Source: Lithospermum erythrorhizon (Eukaryota; Streptophyta; Magnoliopsida; Boraginales; Boraginaceae). Taken from it: a stretch of 64,000 nucleotides of DNA. Shown piece after piece: positions 38,101-50,499 of the stretch (positions are counted from its first letter, which is position 1; every line of letters begins with the position of its first letter). The stretch spans positions 806,001-870,000 of the forward strand of contig JADFUC010000188.1 of the NCBI GenBank assembly GCA_019722365.1. Direction: 5' to 3'. The translations under genes were made by a program, and so were the position numbers. The notes under the pieces are model-generated. The model searched no databases. It saw nothing but the letters and a program-made list of their open reading frames with translations, and was not told where the DNA came from.

Positions 38101-39199
38101 TTATAGCATCCTTTGTAGTGGTTACCCTTCTATCAGTTATAATGAGGAAGGTGTTATGCCTCTTGTTCTATGGGTGGTGAAACCTTTTTCAATATGATTT
38201 TCTGGCACAAGCTTACGGGTCGTTTTCGCTTTGAGGTTCACATTAAGTAAGGAACACAACCTTCTTTATCGGTACTTCCACATAATCGTTCTCTATGGGC
38301 GGGAATGAGCACAGAGGTTTTGTCCTATTTGGGTTTGTTTTGTTTGTGCTTATCTATGGGGCCTGGTCATCAGCAGTATGGGCTGGTGGTTTTCAGGCTA
38401 TATCCCAACCCTATGGTCAGTTCGATAGACCTTCACATCCTTCAACCTTAGCATCTGGGTATCATTTTCTAACCTCAGATACTTTATTGTTTTTGTGACC
38501 CTGGGAGGTAGTTGTTCATGGTCGCCCCATTGTGATCATAGTCACTTTTAAGAGGAGGTCATAAGCTTTAGACCCATAGTTCCATACTCTATTTTGGATC
38601 CTTCCTCTGGTATCATTAAAGCCTTTAAGCGGCTTATCGCCACCACCTTTTGCCGAGCGAGGGGTGTATCGTTTCTTTGAATGCTTGAACTAGCTCTTCC
38701 TCCGCTTCTTGTAAAGCCGAGGTAGCTATTTGAGGTATTGTGAGGCACTGGGCGTTGGTCGCTCCTCTTGCTAGATATGCCCTTTTTTCTTGTAGTACTT
38801 CGCATCACTGTTGGGATTTTCCACCGGCTAATGGATTTTCACCGCCTGATGGTTTTCACCATTCCATTTTTATAAGATTTGGCACTAGGAAGTGGTTTCC
38901 ACCCCCTACCACCAAGTGTGCATTTCATTTTCCTCGAGCGTCAGCCCCCACCAAGCTAAAAACCTTGACCACGACGTGGGTCGTCAGAAGTCTTCATGAG
39001 ATGCTCATCACTTTTAATGTCTAGTGTAGGATTTTTACAACCGATCCTTCAACATCTCCGCTTTATCCGACTTCGCTTAAGTAACCCGACATACGGAGTG
39101 GCTATATATTATGAGTACTCATCTTCTAGCTGCATATCTCCATTAGCGACGTTGATGGAAAAAGTCTAGAGATTCACTAAGCCTCGGCGTCATTACCCC

Positions 39200-40450
39200 T
39201 TAGTGCCTCTCTGCCAGCCTGAGTTGTCGTTAACTTCAACACATACATGGCATGCCTGTGAGTCCCATCGTCCGAAAGTAGTTAGCCGCTTTTTTCAGTG
39301 ATAAGTTTAGTCTCCCAAAAGCCGTCAGCACTTCTGACTCCTGGGCAGCTGGCCTGATTTAATGCATAGAGTTATATGGTTGGAAGAAACTCTTGTCTTC
39401 TTCCGTATGTTGCCCCTTTTCTTGTGAGATCCATTAGTCGCTTCTTGAAATATGGAAGTTATTTTTCAATGGATGCCCTCAAAGATCCTATGATACTTAC
39501 AAAAGTTAGTTCTGCTTCGTTTAACTCCTCGAGTCTCGACTCGGGAGTTCATGAAGCTTTGTTTTCAATAACTCATCAAACATGGAGGGAACGCTAAAAT
39601 CAAGGAAGTGGGTAGTCCTTCTTGCATCTCTTTCAAGCAAGACGCCTTCTTCCGAGATCAAGTCCGCCTGAATTCTTATTTCTAAATTTAGAATCTGGTC
39701 ATCTTAGAAGTCACTACATGTGTTTTCTTTCGCTCGAAGCTTCCTTTGATTCCTTGTCTATTTGGCCTTCAAGTAAGAGGTCGGGCCGTGGAGTGTAGTG
39801 GTACTGCATCTCTTTATTCGCAAAGAATACCGGTGCCCAGTGTCGTGAGCTCTCGCCGCCTCGTTTTGGAAAGTACTCCCTCGTGATAATGCATCTGCAG
39901 TCCCAATGTACGCTTGGATGCATGCCGATGACCCATGATCCGAGCCTATCTGTAGAGCCTGTTCACTTCCTCCCTCTACCTGCTTGACAAGCCTCAGAAT
40001 CGGCTCTTATTTTCTTTCGGTTGCAGCGCTTAGCTTCATCCTACTAATCGCCCTCATTGTACTGAAGAAGTCAGTATGAATTTGCTTCCAGCTTGAGCCT
40101 CCAATCTGCCCATATGGAGTGTGCCCAAGTCAAGGTACTACTGAACGCATTCCCTGAGGAGCGAGCGAACCATTTGACCATTTCATCCCCTTTCACCCAC
40201 ACATTGTCGATGTCTCAACAGCTGGCTACGTGGTAGCCTGGGGCTCCTCCTTGCTCCATCGACTGTTGGAACTTTGGGTTATAGCCATTTGGCATTTTCT
40301 CGCTAGTCTATGGAGTGTAGACTTTATATGTGTACATGACTCCCGATCTTCATGGCCTTTATCGCCTCAATATATACTTCTTCGCTATGTCGAATTCCAT
40401 TCATCTGAACGATAGAGTTTCATCGTTGCTCCTCGTGACGAACCCGAGGT
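39200..40450 (-). pseudogene. Gypsy gag-like remnant
   Basis: Several adjoining minus frames lie between the RT block and the right LTR. One (39,714-39,923) contains FANKEMQYHYTPRP, resembling the stretch before the gag zinc knuckle in Tat-like elements. Another near 40,170 reads MVKWFARSSGNAFSSTL, similar to the W-containing retrotransposon gag core. Order and composition support gag; identity is weak. Confidence 0.45.
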
Positions 40451-40574
40451 CATGATTTGGGGCGCATTGACGCCCCATATCTCATCTTAGAGGCCGAGGC
40501 GCCTGCTTGTTTTAGGGCGCTCTATTTTGGTCGGCCGGATGTGTTTTCCAACACCAAAGCAGGAGCCACGACGT

Positions 40575-41217
40575 TCTAGTAAAAAAAAAAAATTTAACTT
40601 AGAGAATTTCAAAGGTCACCCTCTCAGATTTTCGATGTTTTCTTTCAGTATTTTCTAAATGATTTCTTGATAGAATTTTCGAAAATAAGGGGCCATTTAT
40701 AGCTTCCTGGCTTTGAATACTCGCCCGACGGTTGTTTAATTCTCAAAAAGGAATCAACGATTTTAATCATAATTTAAGACAAGATCTCGAACCTATCAAT
40801 TGTAGAAATTAATTTTCTCCAAGTATTAATATTGGGCCTTATTTTGTATGAAAAAGGAGGCTCATCTTTTTCTGTGTCAAACGTATTTTCATGCTGACTT
40901 CTGACCTTTTAGCCTTTTATTTCAAACCCTATAACTGGAGTTCCCATTTCGGACCCGAAAACTCTCCGAACCTCAATTTACACCTCTAGGCCGATTTTAA
41001 TTCCTCCTAATAAAATTAGGATTTTTAGCCTCGAACTCTAAACACAATACATTTTAATTTGGAACTATTTTTTCATAAACCCTTGTTCTGCATCGAGAGT
41101 TTTATATTAAATTTTAGGTTCAATTTAATAATGGGCATTTCTTTAATAAGCCATTTAATTAATTTGATTGAAAGTCGTTTTAATTATTTTAAATAAATTC
41201 TTTCATTGTCTGCCACT
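40575..41217 (-). repeat. LTR copy of the gypsy element (right, 5' LTR)
   Basis: This is the partner of 29,340-29,965. The inner end is placed at the start of the shared sequence near 40,575, just right of TGGCTCCTGCTTTGG on the minus strand (40,553-40,567), a plausible primer-binding site. A minus-strand CTATAAATGG at 40,693-40,702 is the likely promoter, about 118 bp from the U5 end. The outer end near 41,217 is where similarity stops. Confidence 0.75.
40693..40702 (-). promoter_or_regulatory. TATA box of the right gypsy LTR
   Basis: CTATAAATGG on the minus strand. The aligned position in the left LTR (29,441-29,450) reads CTATAAATAA. Both lie about 100-120 bp before the U5 end, as expected for an LTR promoter. 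Confidence 0.6.
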
Positions 41218-44200
41218 AAGATTTATACATTTTAGTAATGTGTATCATTTTATATTAAAATTCGATACATATGGAGATTAATAAACATTAATAAATCATA
41301 TCATTAATGAACCGTAATGTTTCCTCATAATAAATATAAAATTGAAACCATAAAAATAGATGAAAAACTAATTTGATTGTTAAGTTAGCCGCTAAATTAA
41401 TGAACTGTAATCTGAAGTTCTGCTGTTTTGGTTATTGTTGGACAAGTAAGGTCTGTTCGAAAATCTTGGGTGACAATCTAACGGTCGAAAATTATCAAGA
41501 AAATATATGGATATTTAAAATTAATAAATTTTTCCCAAATATTTATCTAACCAAATAAATCGATATCAAAATGAAAATGGTAGTAAATGAGCTTTTTTAA
41601 TTTTAAATTAAACTTAAAATTAAAATAATTAATTTAAACCCATTTAGGATCAAGATTACCATTTTAATATTTAATATGAATAAATTCATGTTAAATTCAT
41701 AAATATTAATTCATTAAATCTGCTGGTTCGGATTAATGTCAATGCAATAAATCTAGAGTACGTAACATATAACGATTTTTAAAAAGCCAGGTAGTAAAAA
41801 CCTAGAAAATTACCTCATTAAATTCATTCACGATCGAGAATTGTACAAGCATCTTAACACGTACTAAATCATGTAACATTAAATTCAACCAAATAAATCA
41901 CAACCTCTACGGATCGAGACTAAAACGGATCTTAACATGTACCAAAATCTCATGCCAACATCGTAAACTCAAATAATGAAATCCTATTAAACTCCTCTAA
42001 TGGACTGAATTAATAGGTTTTAACACGTACTCAAATCTCATGTTACTGCCAAACCCCTCAAGTAATTTGCACTTCCAACTGAATCTGAGAATGGATCCTA
42101 ACGTTGGCTGATAATAAATACCACATAAATTAAGCCACCAGCCAATCCTCGATCAAGACTTTATTAGTGATCAAATCGACATACAAATCATGTTGCCAAT
42201 AAATCCTTGGGCCAAGTCAATCACATCCTACAAGCCGCTCAAATGCATCAGAGTTGACTGTGATCAGGATCTCCAGCGAGTCATGTATAAGCATCCTCAG
42301 AACAAGTTGTCATCCCGCAGTTCCAAATGATACGGATTTATGACTAAGTGATCTCCCAGCAGGCCTTTAAACGTGCCCGCAAGAAGTCCAAATACGGTTA
42401 ATCACAAACTCGACCTCCCGCAGAGAAGCATCAGACCAAGATGTTGCATTAAATTCACATCGAAAAGAAGTCCAATATTCAATTGTTTCATCCAACAAGT
42501 TTAACAAGATCGACGTTGTCTAAAAGAGAAGAAGACGCTACGAAAAGAAAGATTCGCTTGGATGGATATTAGACTGGTCGAATCGGATACCTACTCCGTA
42601 TGTGTACTGTGTCCGAGGAAGCAACTGTAGACACGAAAGAGTCAGTGGCCAATTAAATTGATTACATTTAATTAATCAAATTAATTAAGAGTCGAAATAC
42701 TAAAAATGCCACGCGATTGACAGAGTTTTCGATTAAACCCCAAAATCAAATCAAAACCTCGATCGAACAATGTTCCCTGGAATCAAGCCCCATGAATTAA
42801 TCTAAGCAAAAAATATGAGCCACATTAATTAAACTTGGGAAAGTTGAACTTCAACAGGTTCTCGAAATGTACCGCATTAAATATCACCAATTAGACTAAA
42901 TCCCCCTAATTTTATTGATTAAATTGCCACATGGAGACCTGGAAGTCACGTTGGCTCAAAATGAAGAATCTAAAAATTTCATTTGGATTAAAATGAAGAC
43001 TGCAAGTTGTGATCCAAAAATCAAAGACTCAAGCTCATGGAAAACCGAATCTCCAAAATTCGGATCGATACGAACAGTTTTTTACCCAGAAAAGAACTGA
43101 ACCTTTTATATTAGAAGAGGAGTCTATAATTGATACTTGGCTGCTCAAAGCAGTATTCCAAATTATCCTGATTTGTCTAGATCTTATTCAAAATTCAATT
43201 GCCAAGATCAAGTGATCCACTAAATCAAACTCCGGCCGTGGCTAAGTATCAGTTCTCCAAAACCCATAAACCCCCTCCATTTGGTAAATTATTCATTCAA
43301 TTTCACCACAAAAAGACACACACACAAAACCCTCGGTAAAATATGTTAAAACCTCCGGTATTTCTTAAAGTCAGCTGAAGAAAACACCACTGCGGCCTCG
43401 AAAACACATCCGTGTGGCCAAACAGTTTCCTTTGAAATTAAGAATTATTTCACAAACGCGAATACCTTCAAGCCAAGAAAAATCACGAGACCGACGGTTA
43501 ACGCTCAATATTCAAGCTTAATCCCCGACATTCAAAAAAACTCGATTTAACACTGATAAATCTCGTGCCTGATTTATCAAACTCCAAATATAGAATAAAC
43601 CGAGGCTCAACTCCCTATAGTTGGATTCTAGGCAGGAAACACGCTGCTAAGGCCCCTGTCTAGTTGATCAATATCATCAACAAGGTTGGAAAGCTCCACC
43701 TTCATACTGATCATCAATAAAGAACAAATCATATGCCGTCAGAAGAAAGTTTCCAAGAACGCTATCAAAGTTTAAATCAAGTCCCATGCTGTGAGTACTA
43801 AATTATTAAGCCCCAAGCAATCTCACTAAGTCTCATGAAGTCAAATTCAATGTAAGTCCCATCAGCCATATCCCTAAATCCTCTATTAAAGAATGTTCGC
43901 TAAAGTCACCAGAATAGGTTAAAGAAGAACGTCGCTCAACACTGCTTGCTATCACTTCCATACACCAAGTTCTAAGGTCTAATCTCAACAAAACAGACAA
44001 TGCACTAAGTTCCATCAAAGACAAATGGGCCTGCCCACCTGGGCCCCACTACATAAAGCCTGAAGATCAAATCCCAAAGCCCCACTGAAGAAGCTATCCA
44101 ACAATAAGTCTAATTAGCAATACTCAGCACATGTCCCACATCAGAACGTCATAGCAGTTCTCCATCGTTTCAAAGAGACCAGATCGAAACCAAGATCCAA

Positions 44201-44600
44201 GATCGTCCATAGCTGTACCAACTCGAGAATACGCCGCTAAGGCTCCTGGCTTAGACCATATCCAAGTCCGCATCTCAGCCTCAAGTCTATCAAGATCAGA
44301 CATCTTATCCGTAGCCTTCTATCCAAACTAAGTCAATCAAATGGGGTTCAAATCAAATCAACCAAGTCAAAATCAAAACCAGCCAAGCCAAACATTCACA
44401 AATCGTCAAAGAACGCCAGTGACTATAATGGACAATGATCCTTTATTTGATACAAAACTTGTACACCGAGAATTTTCCTCACATCAATTTTATTTTGTAC
44501 CCTTATCATCATAAATAATAAAATCTTCTTCCATTGCATTGCCAACTGTTAAATAAATGCTGATAATATGATTGATTTACGCGCATGACGGTATCGCCAA
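41218..44600. other. Intergenic DNA with old repeated words and an LTR-like segment
   Basis: No coding is supported. From about 41,830 to 42,070 three related segments, each carrying a form of ATCTTAACACGTACTAAA about 90-95 bp apart, look like an old tandem array. On the minus strand ATATAAAAGGTTCAG near 43,095-43,110 is a good TATA box inside a region whose composition resembles an LTR, but no partner copy was found. CGCTGCTAAGGCCCCTG-like words occur near 43,645 and 44,234. Confidence 0.45.
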
Positions 44601-46164
44601 TGATAAAGTTGTAAATTGCATTGTTCTCTTCTTCTTGTCAATCGGCCTATACGAACTTACATTTCAACAACATATGTAGGACCATATTTTCTTCCTAATA
44701 TAATAGTATGTGATATCCTACCTTAATAAACATGTTTTTTCAAATTACTTAAATGATCAACTGGAGGTTGCCAGACAATCTTTATATGGGTCAATTTTAG
44801 GTAGTGAAAGCAACATGCATTTAGCTCATGAAATGTTGCGTTACTCTTTGTTTGTCCATATTATCAATTATTACAAAGATCCAAATGTTACAGTAGTTGA
44901 TTAATAAAATCATAACTTAACAATTTCTTCATAGATTTATTGTCATGTTTATTATTCAGTCACTATCTAAAAACTATAGAGATAGTCATGTTTGATATTT
45001 AGTAGTTAAACTTCACAAATAATGTTGATACCTTGACCCACCAAACTTATTATATTCAAATCAATAGTAATCATGGTTATTCTTGATAATAATTTTTTGG
45101 CAAGTCGTTGATAATTATTTTCATATATATAGCTAATGGCATTCTATGTTTGATGACACATGTTTAATTTTATTCACCATTCGATCAAACATTTTTCAAT
45201 TTCATTTACATATTTATGTATATATTTCATCAATATTATAAGTCATATACTACCTCATTCCCGGTCTAATTTCGAAAAATATTTTAAAAATGTAAGAGAT
45301 ATATAACTAGTTAGAGTGGATCCATTTGTAAAAAAATACATGTAAAAATTGGTTTAGTACATGGTACAAGTTATGAAAAATGAAAAAAAGAATAAAAATG
45401 AACAATTTTCATAAAAGAAATTGAAGAAATATAAAATACTTATTATAATCGAGTTCAAAAATAAAGTTCAATTCATCAAAAGTCAAAATTTAACTATATC
45501 ATTTTGGATAATAGGGTGTATCATATATTCAAAGTTTGTTATAAAAGACGTTTTCTATCAATCAAACAAAATTAATTAATCAATTAGACAAAATTAACTA
45601 AGTCATCCATCTATTTCGATCTACCACTAGACTGTCGGTACCTGTATTTGTTTATTAAGTGGAGAAAATAAATTTATTGAAGCAAACTATATACTCCGTA
45701 TAATATCATAATTCGGATAGCTTTGAATGTAAATTTATTTTAACACAAGGGAACCATTGTCCTTTGTCCCTCCCAGGATCATTACCCCTTAATGGCCCCA
45801 TAAATTATGTGGGATCTATTTATGGTGGTCCGAGTTTGAGTTCAAATTCGAGTTCGAACCAAGTCTGCAATGAGATCATTCATCCTAGGGTAACATTATT
45901 CTCACGCCAAATGAACAGTCCAAATGATCGATAATGCAAAATACGCGATCGATCACACATTTGAGCGTGCACCATGAAAGAAAATGATGTAGAAATAGGT
46001 TTTGTCTTCATCCTTGTAGCTTTATAGGTCTAAACTCTAAAGAGTAAAGAATATCAAAACGCAAATTAAATTAGTACGAGAGTTCCCTATATTATTCATC
46101 TAAATACGACTAATCATATAATACATCAATACGTAGGTATAATTTGAGCGAATTATTAATGTAA
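44601..46164. other. AT-rich intergenic DNA, nothing recognised
   Basis: About 1.5 kb. A 64-codon frame at 44,710-44,904 is short and unmatched. A slightly GC-richer patch at 45,750-45,990 has no reading frame of note. Confidence 0.5.
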
Positions 46165-46535
46165 CACCCTATCTTTGGTCGACCGCTAAAAAATATTATC
46201 TTAAAGAGTTTTGTAATAATCAAGATACTTATCGAAGTTTCTAATTGTATTTGACAAAAAATAAATGGTGAAAAAGAAGGAAAGTCCTAATTATTAATTT
46301 AGCACCCCATTCTCGAAGCCTGCATCGGTCAAAATATTATCTTAGAAAGAAGTTTATTAAATAATCGTAAGATTAATTTATCGAGTTTCTAATTTAGCTG
46401 ATAATCAGTTAGTGAATGAAAAAATCACTAATTATTATTTTAGCACCCTATCCTCGAGTCGATAAAAAATAATGCATCTTTTAAGCAAGCGATAAATAAT
46501 CGAATATTAATTTATCGAAATAGTTTCATCAGAAT
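46165..46535. repeat. Diverged tandem repeat, period about 138-141 bp
   Basis: Units begin CACCCTATCTTTGGTCG at 46165, CACCCCATTCTCGAAGC at 46303 and CACCCTATCCTCGAGTCG at 46444; the last is partial. Each continues with a TATTATCTTA-like word, an ATTTATCGA-type word and AGTTTCTAATT. Similarity between units is moderate, so the array is old. No known family is recognised. Confidence 0.82.
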
Positions 46536-46827
46536 GATAATTGCAAAAAAATGAAACCATGCATACGATCACAAGCAGTGCACTATATATTGTACTTTTA
46601 TATATTACCATGGCTAGATCGCCCAAAATTTCGCATTTCATCGGGATTTATTTTCGCCAGCCTCTGCATTTCATAATGCTTTTTTTTTGCATCATCCTTG
46701 GTAGGCTTATATTAATAAGATTGGCCATGTTCCGCGAACCAATAGATGTCTATTTTACCCCTAATATTAAACCAAAATATAGGAAACACAATTAAAATAT
46801 TAAAATTTCTACCATTTTATTCTTTGA

Positions 46828-46980
46828 CACACCCCACCCCTCCCCAACTTTCCCCCAAACTTCATCTCTCTCTCTCTTCCCATCCCCCAATCCTACCCCA
46901 ACCACTCACCCCACCCCATCCCACCCTCCTCCTCATCTCTTCAACTCTTTGATTTTGCTCTTTCATCAAGACTTGGCGCC
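46828..46980 (+). other. Long pyrimidine-rich tract
   Basis: About 150 bp of plus-strand sequence is almost purely C and T plus A, with very few G and runs such as CACCCCACCCCTCCCC and CATCTCTCTCTCTCTTCCC. Such tracts occur in 5' leaders of plant genes, but no gene follows. It could be left from a lost gene or be structural. Confidence 0.6.
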
Positions 46981-47790
46981 CCTTCTCAACAAACATACCC
47001 ATCTTTCACAAACTTAATAAATTAAACTGATAATTTATTCAATTTCCAACAATAAATATATGAAATCTGGTATCTTAGTCGTAAACAACATGTCAGTTTT
47101 GTTTCCTTCATGCTGTCTTTTCATTTTGTGTTAAAATGAAGACTTGTTTATTCTTATCCCAGAAATGCCGTTGAACACCTGTAGTACTTAGTAGGCGAAA
47201 ATTTGGGTCCCCTCAAGTGTTGATGGCTACTTGATCTACATGATGAACACAAATTCACGAATGGTTAATTACCCATATACTTATTTCAGTTGGCAAGTAA
47301 ATATTTTAGTATAGTGGCGAAATATTGAAAACAAAAGCTTATATTTTAGTTTAGTGGTTAGTGATAAATAATACGTCATCAAAGAATAATAAATTTAGAG
47401 AAATAAATGACTATTTTGTCTCAATTGTTTCCTTAATCAATGTATACCTTCAAAATAAGGTATTATAATCATTTATAACTGCACCACGATAAAAAATAAC
47501 AATAGTATGGGGCGACTACATCGAAAATAACTAATAATTTGGGCGATCTAATTTAAAATTAATTCCATAATTGGGTTTTTAATAATCACAATTAGCCTAT
47601 TACCATAGATTATTGAAGTTTGGTTTATCGGGCGTAGCCACCATACATGTTTCTGTTTTTGTTCTCGGCTTAATAAGCCCGGTTACAGACAAAGCCCTGG
47701 AGGCCTGGACACTGAGGCTTGTCCCAAACTCCCAATCCTATTAATTGATACATGGGCCAGCCCTATAGAAGTCCACATTTATCCAAAAAC

Positions 47791-48390
47791 GGGTAAATTG
47801 CACCATACCTCTCAATAATTTAAAAAAGTTACACCAGTTTCAGAGCAATTTAATTATCATCCATTCTCAGATATTTTAAAATATCGCACATTTCAAACAC
47901 CAGTCTTCCACCAAAAGTGATTGTTTAGATTATTTTACCACCTCGATATTTATTCATATTATTTCAATATTTTGATAGCCATTTTTACTTCTTTATAAAT
48001 TCAATTTCAATGACGGTTTTATTTTTATAAAGAAAATATTTTTATATATGCTTTCACTCGTGTTCGGATTGTTGGCTTCTTGTTTATAATTTTTTGGCAA
48101 ACATGTTCATACGAATTAAAAACATGGTATGAATTATAATATTAGATACTTTATGAAAATAAAAATATCATTTATAAAATTATTTTCTTGCAACTTATGT
48201 AAATAAAAATATCATTATTGAAATGGAGGGAGTTGTAAAAAATAAAATTGATATAAGAAAATTGAAATAATATGAATAAATATCAATAGGGGTAAAATGG
48301 TCTAAACTATCACTTTTGATGAAAATTTGAGTGTTTGGGGATTATGTGCAATATTTAAAATAATACAAGAGGTATGTGCTAATTAAATAC
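47791..48390. mobile_element. Foldback MITE with long terminal inverted repeats
   Basis: The left arm (47,791-47,978) and right arm (about 48,260-48,390) are reverse complements. The left reads CATATTATTTCAATATTTTG near the loop, and the right reads AAATTGAAATAATATGAATA. Outer ends pair CACCATACCTCT with AGAGGTATGTGCT. The arms enclose about 280 bp of AT-rich loop, and the right arm has lost about 50 bp. There is no coding. The outer start GGGTAAATTGCACC is typical of a widespread plant MITE type. A target-site duplication was not clear. Confidence 0.78.
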
Positions 48391-49780
48391 AGCCAAGAGT
48401 AAGGCAAACCTTTAAACAACACAGTATATATTTTTTCTAAAAATTACCCATCCAAAAACTAGATCCTATATCATTCCCAATTTCCCATAAAGATGTATAT
48501 TTTCACAATTTTTTTCACTTCCCATAATTTTTCTCATTTGATCAATATTCATATACTCCCCATAATTAAGTAAACAAGTCAACTTTAGCTATATTATATA
48601 TGTTTTCTCTTAAATTCTAAAAAAAAAAAATCAAAACTAGAAAATCTTTATATGAAGACGGGAGTATCATATTGTGTGTTACTGTCACTTCATGATTTAA
48701 TTAATCGATTATAAATCATACATATATAGGACTGTGAAATAACCTAAAAACATGATTAGATTCACATAGCCTAATCAAAAGCTCATGGACGGGGTTCCGA
48801 CTCATGTTATTCGAATCAACCTTAACTCGAACCTTAATCCTGGGGTCGAATTATAAATTTATAATATTTCAATTTTTTTCTTATTTTATCATGTATATCC
48901 ACCTGTTATTCTAATTTCAAATAGTGCTTAATCAAATTTAACGTTCTTAAACCCAACCGAACGGAACAAATGATCCGGTCTTCAAACCTCGAGGCTTATG
49001 AACTTTTAGAGAGGTTATGTTGCAGAGGGAACGAACTTCACAAAATTAAAAAAAGTTCGACTCGCCCACATATATGGAGTACATCATAGACAACCATCAT
49101 GACATGACCACCTAATAAATTTAGATATATACTACTCCAAATCATGGAGTTGGATTTCTACACATTCGATAATTAGTAGTAGTACTCTGCTTTGAGTATT
49201 GATAAAGTAAAATGAACAAAATTTCCAAAGTTGTTGGATAAGGAAAATAGGTACTCCACTTGATTAGGTGCGCCCACAGTACGAACGAAAACCAAAACCT
49301 GAAACCGTTGGCTATCTATATATAATATAGATTGTGATTAAAATTTCTTGTTTTCCCAAAAACCAGGAGTGTCAAAGTTTTCTCAGGTGGCCCACTGCTG
49401 GTATATGCTCGTGCCCATGGCCCCCACTTTTTTTTTGGGTCAACATTTGACCTTCAAGCCACTCTCTTCCATTTTTGTGTTCCTCCATGCTCTAGCTCCT
49501 CATTTCCCCCATTTCAGATTCAGATTTTGGGCCTAGTCTAGGGGTTTTCTAGAATATTGAATTATTTATTAATGGTGTTTGAAATCTTGATATTTAAGGT
49601 ACAATTTTACATATTAAGAATTTAAGTGAAATATGAAATATTATTTCATACCGTTTTGCTTTGGAGAGCCTCGCCGATACATTTTTGATGAACTAAAAAT
49701 ACTTTGAAGATGGAAAGGAAGCAAACAAAATGATAAGAGTTCTTTAACACTTGCTATCATTGTATCGACCAGGCTTTCAC
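48391..49780. other. AT-rich intergenic DNA, nothing recognised
   Basis: No gene or clear repeat. It carries a few T and A runs. A 62-codon frame at 49,348-49,536 is not accepted. Confidence 0.5.
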
Positions 49781-50499
49781 CATTGTCCATTATGCTGTAT
49801 TTTGGTACGAGGCTTTTCTCGAGGTCCGCAGAAAATGTTTCGAAGACTCTGGCCCTTCTGATTCACCAACTTCCTCGTTTCTGATCAGATTCCGAAACCT
49901 TTCTAAGTGACGACTCTCCCTCCTAGGTCCGACCGATCCTCGCTCTTTAGCATCGGATATGCCGAGGCAGAGCTTTCTCATGGTTGTTGCAATGCCCCTC
50001 GCTTCCCACTCGCCAGCTGTTATCCGGTCATGGGTTGCTTCGCTGCTCATATTGTCTCCTCCGTGATGAAACCGATTGTTGTACTAAACCAGATTGAAGT
50101 TTATTGTAGCCACTCCGATACTTTGCTATCAAGCGCCAGAAAAGCTATGTGAAACAAAGATAGCACTGTATTTCACATTACTCCAAATGAAGTTTATGAC
50201 AGATTTATAGAAATACTTGTGGAGGTCTTTGCTGTTTTAACACGTAGATGCAAGTCATTACCATCTCAAGACCCGATTTGACTCCTGCAACGGGTTGCAG
50301 AAGCCTCTATTTTCCCGATTGGTCTTCTAAATGGATTAAGCTTCTGGGTCTGAATGCTATGAGCCTCTATTAACGTCCAAGCACACTGTCTCTTTAATCC
50401 CAATAATTCCTCCGTTGTAATTTTCAGTAGGAACTTGAATGAGCCAAAAATCCTACACCAACCACTCGCGCCATTCATGAAGTTTCAGACTGCTCTCAA

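Larger units (their letters stand above)
29340..41217 (-). mobile_element. Decayed Ty3/gypsy LTR retrotransposon, Tat-like layout
   Basis: Two direct repeats bound an 11.9-kb unit read right to left. From right to left come LTR, a leader with a putative primer-binding site, gag-like sequence (39,200-40,450), a spacer, reverse transcriptase (about 37,130-37,720), RNase H (about 36,410-36,600), integrase-region remnants (34,000-36,000), and about 4 kb of noncoding DNA before the left LTR. The order RT, RNase H, integrase is that of Ty3/gypsy. The long gap between integrase and the 3' LTR fits the Tat group, but the lineage is inference. All frames are broken by many stops. Confidence 0.72.

Noticed and set aside
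46165..46535. CRISPR-like array
   Set aside because: Three long diverged units without distinct spacers, in a plant genome; an ordinary old tandem repeat.
18450..48390. A defence-like or novel gene system hidden in the gene desert
   Set aside because: Both strands were read for conserved catalytic motifs; everything recognisable belongs to retrotransposons, MITEs or simple repeats.
49790..50050. 86-codon minus frame rich in Arg, Glu and Ser
   Set aside because: Charged and GC-richer, possibly antisense of a retroelement remnant, but nothing recognisable.
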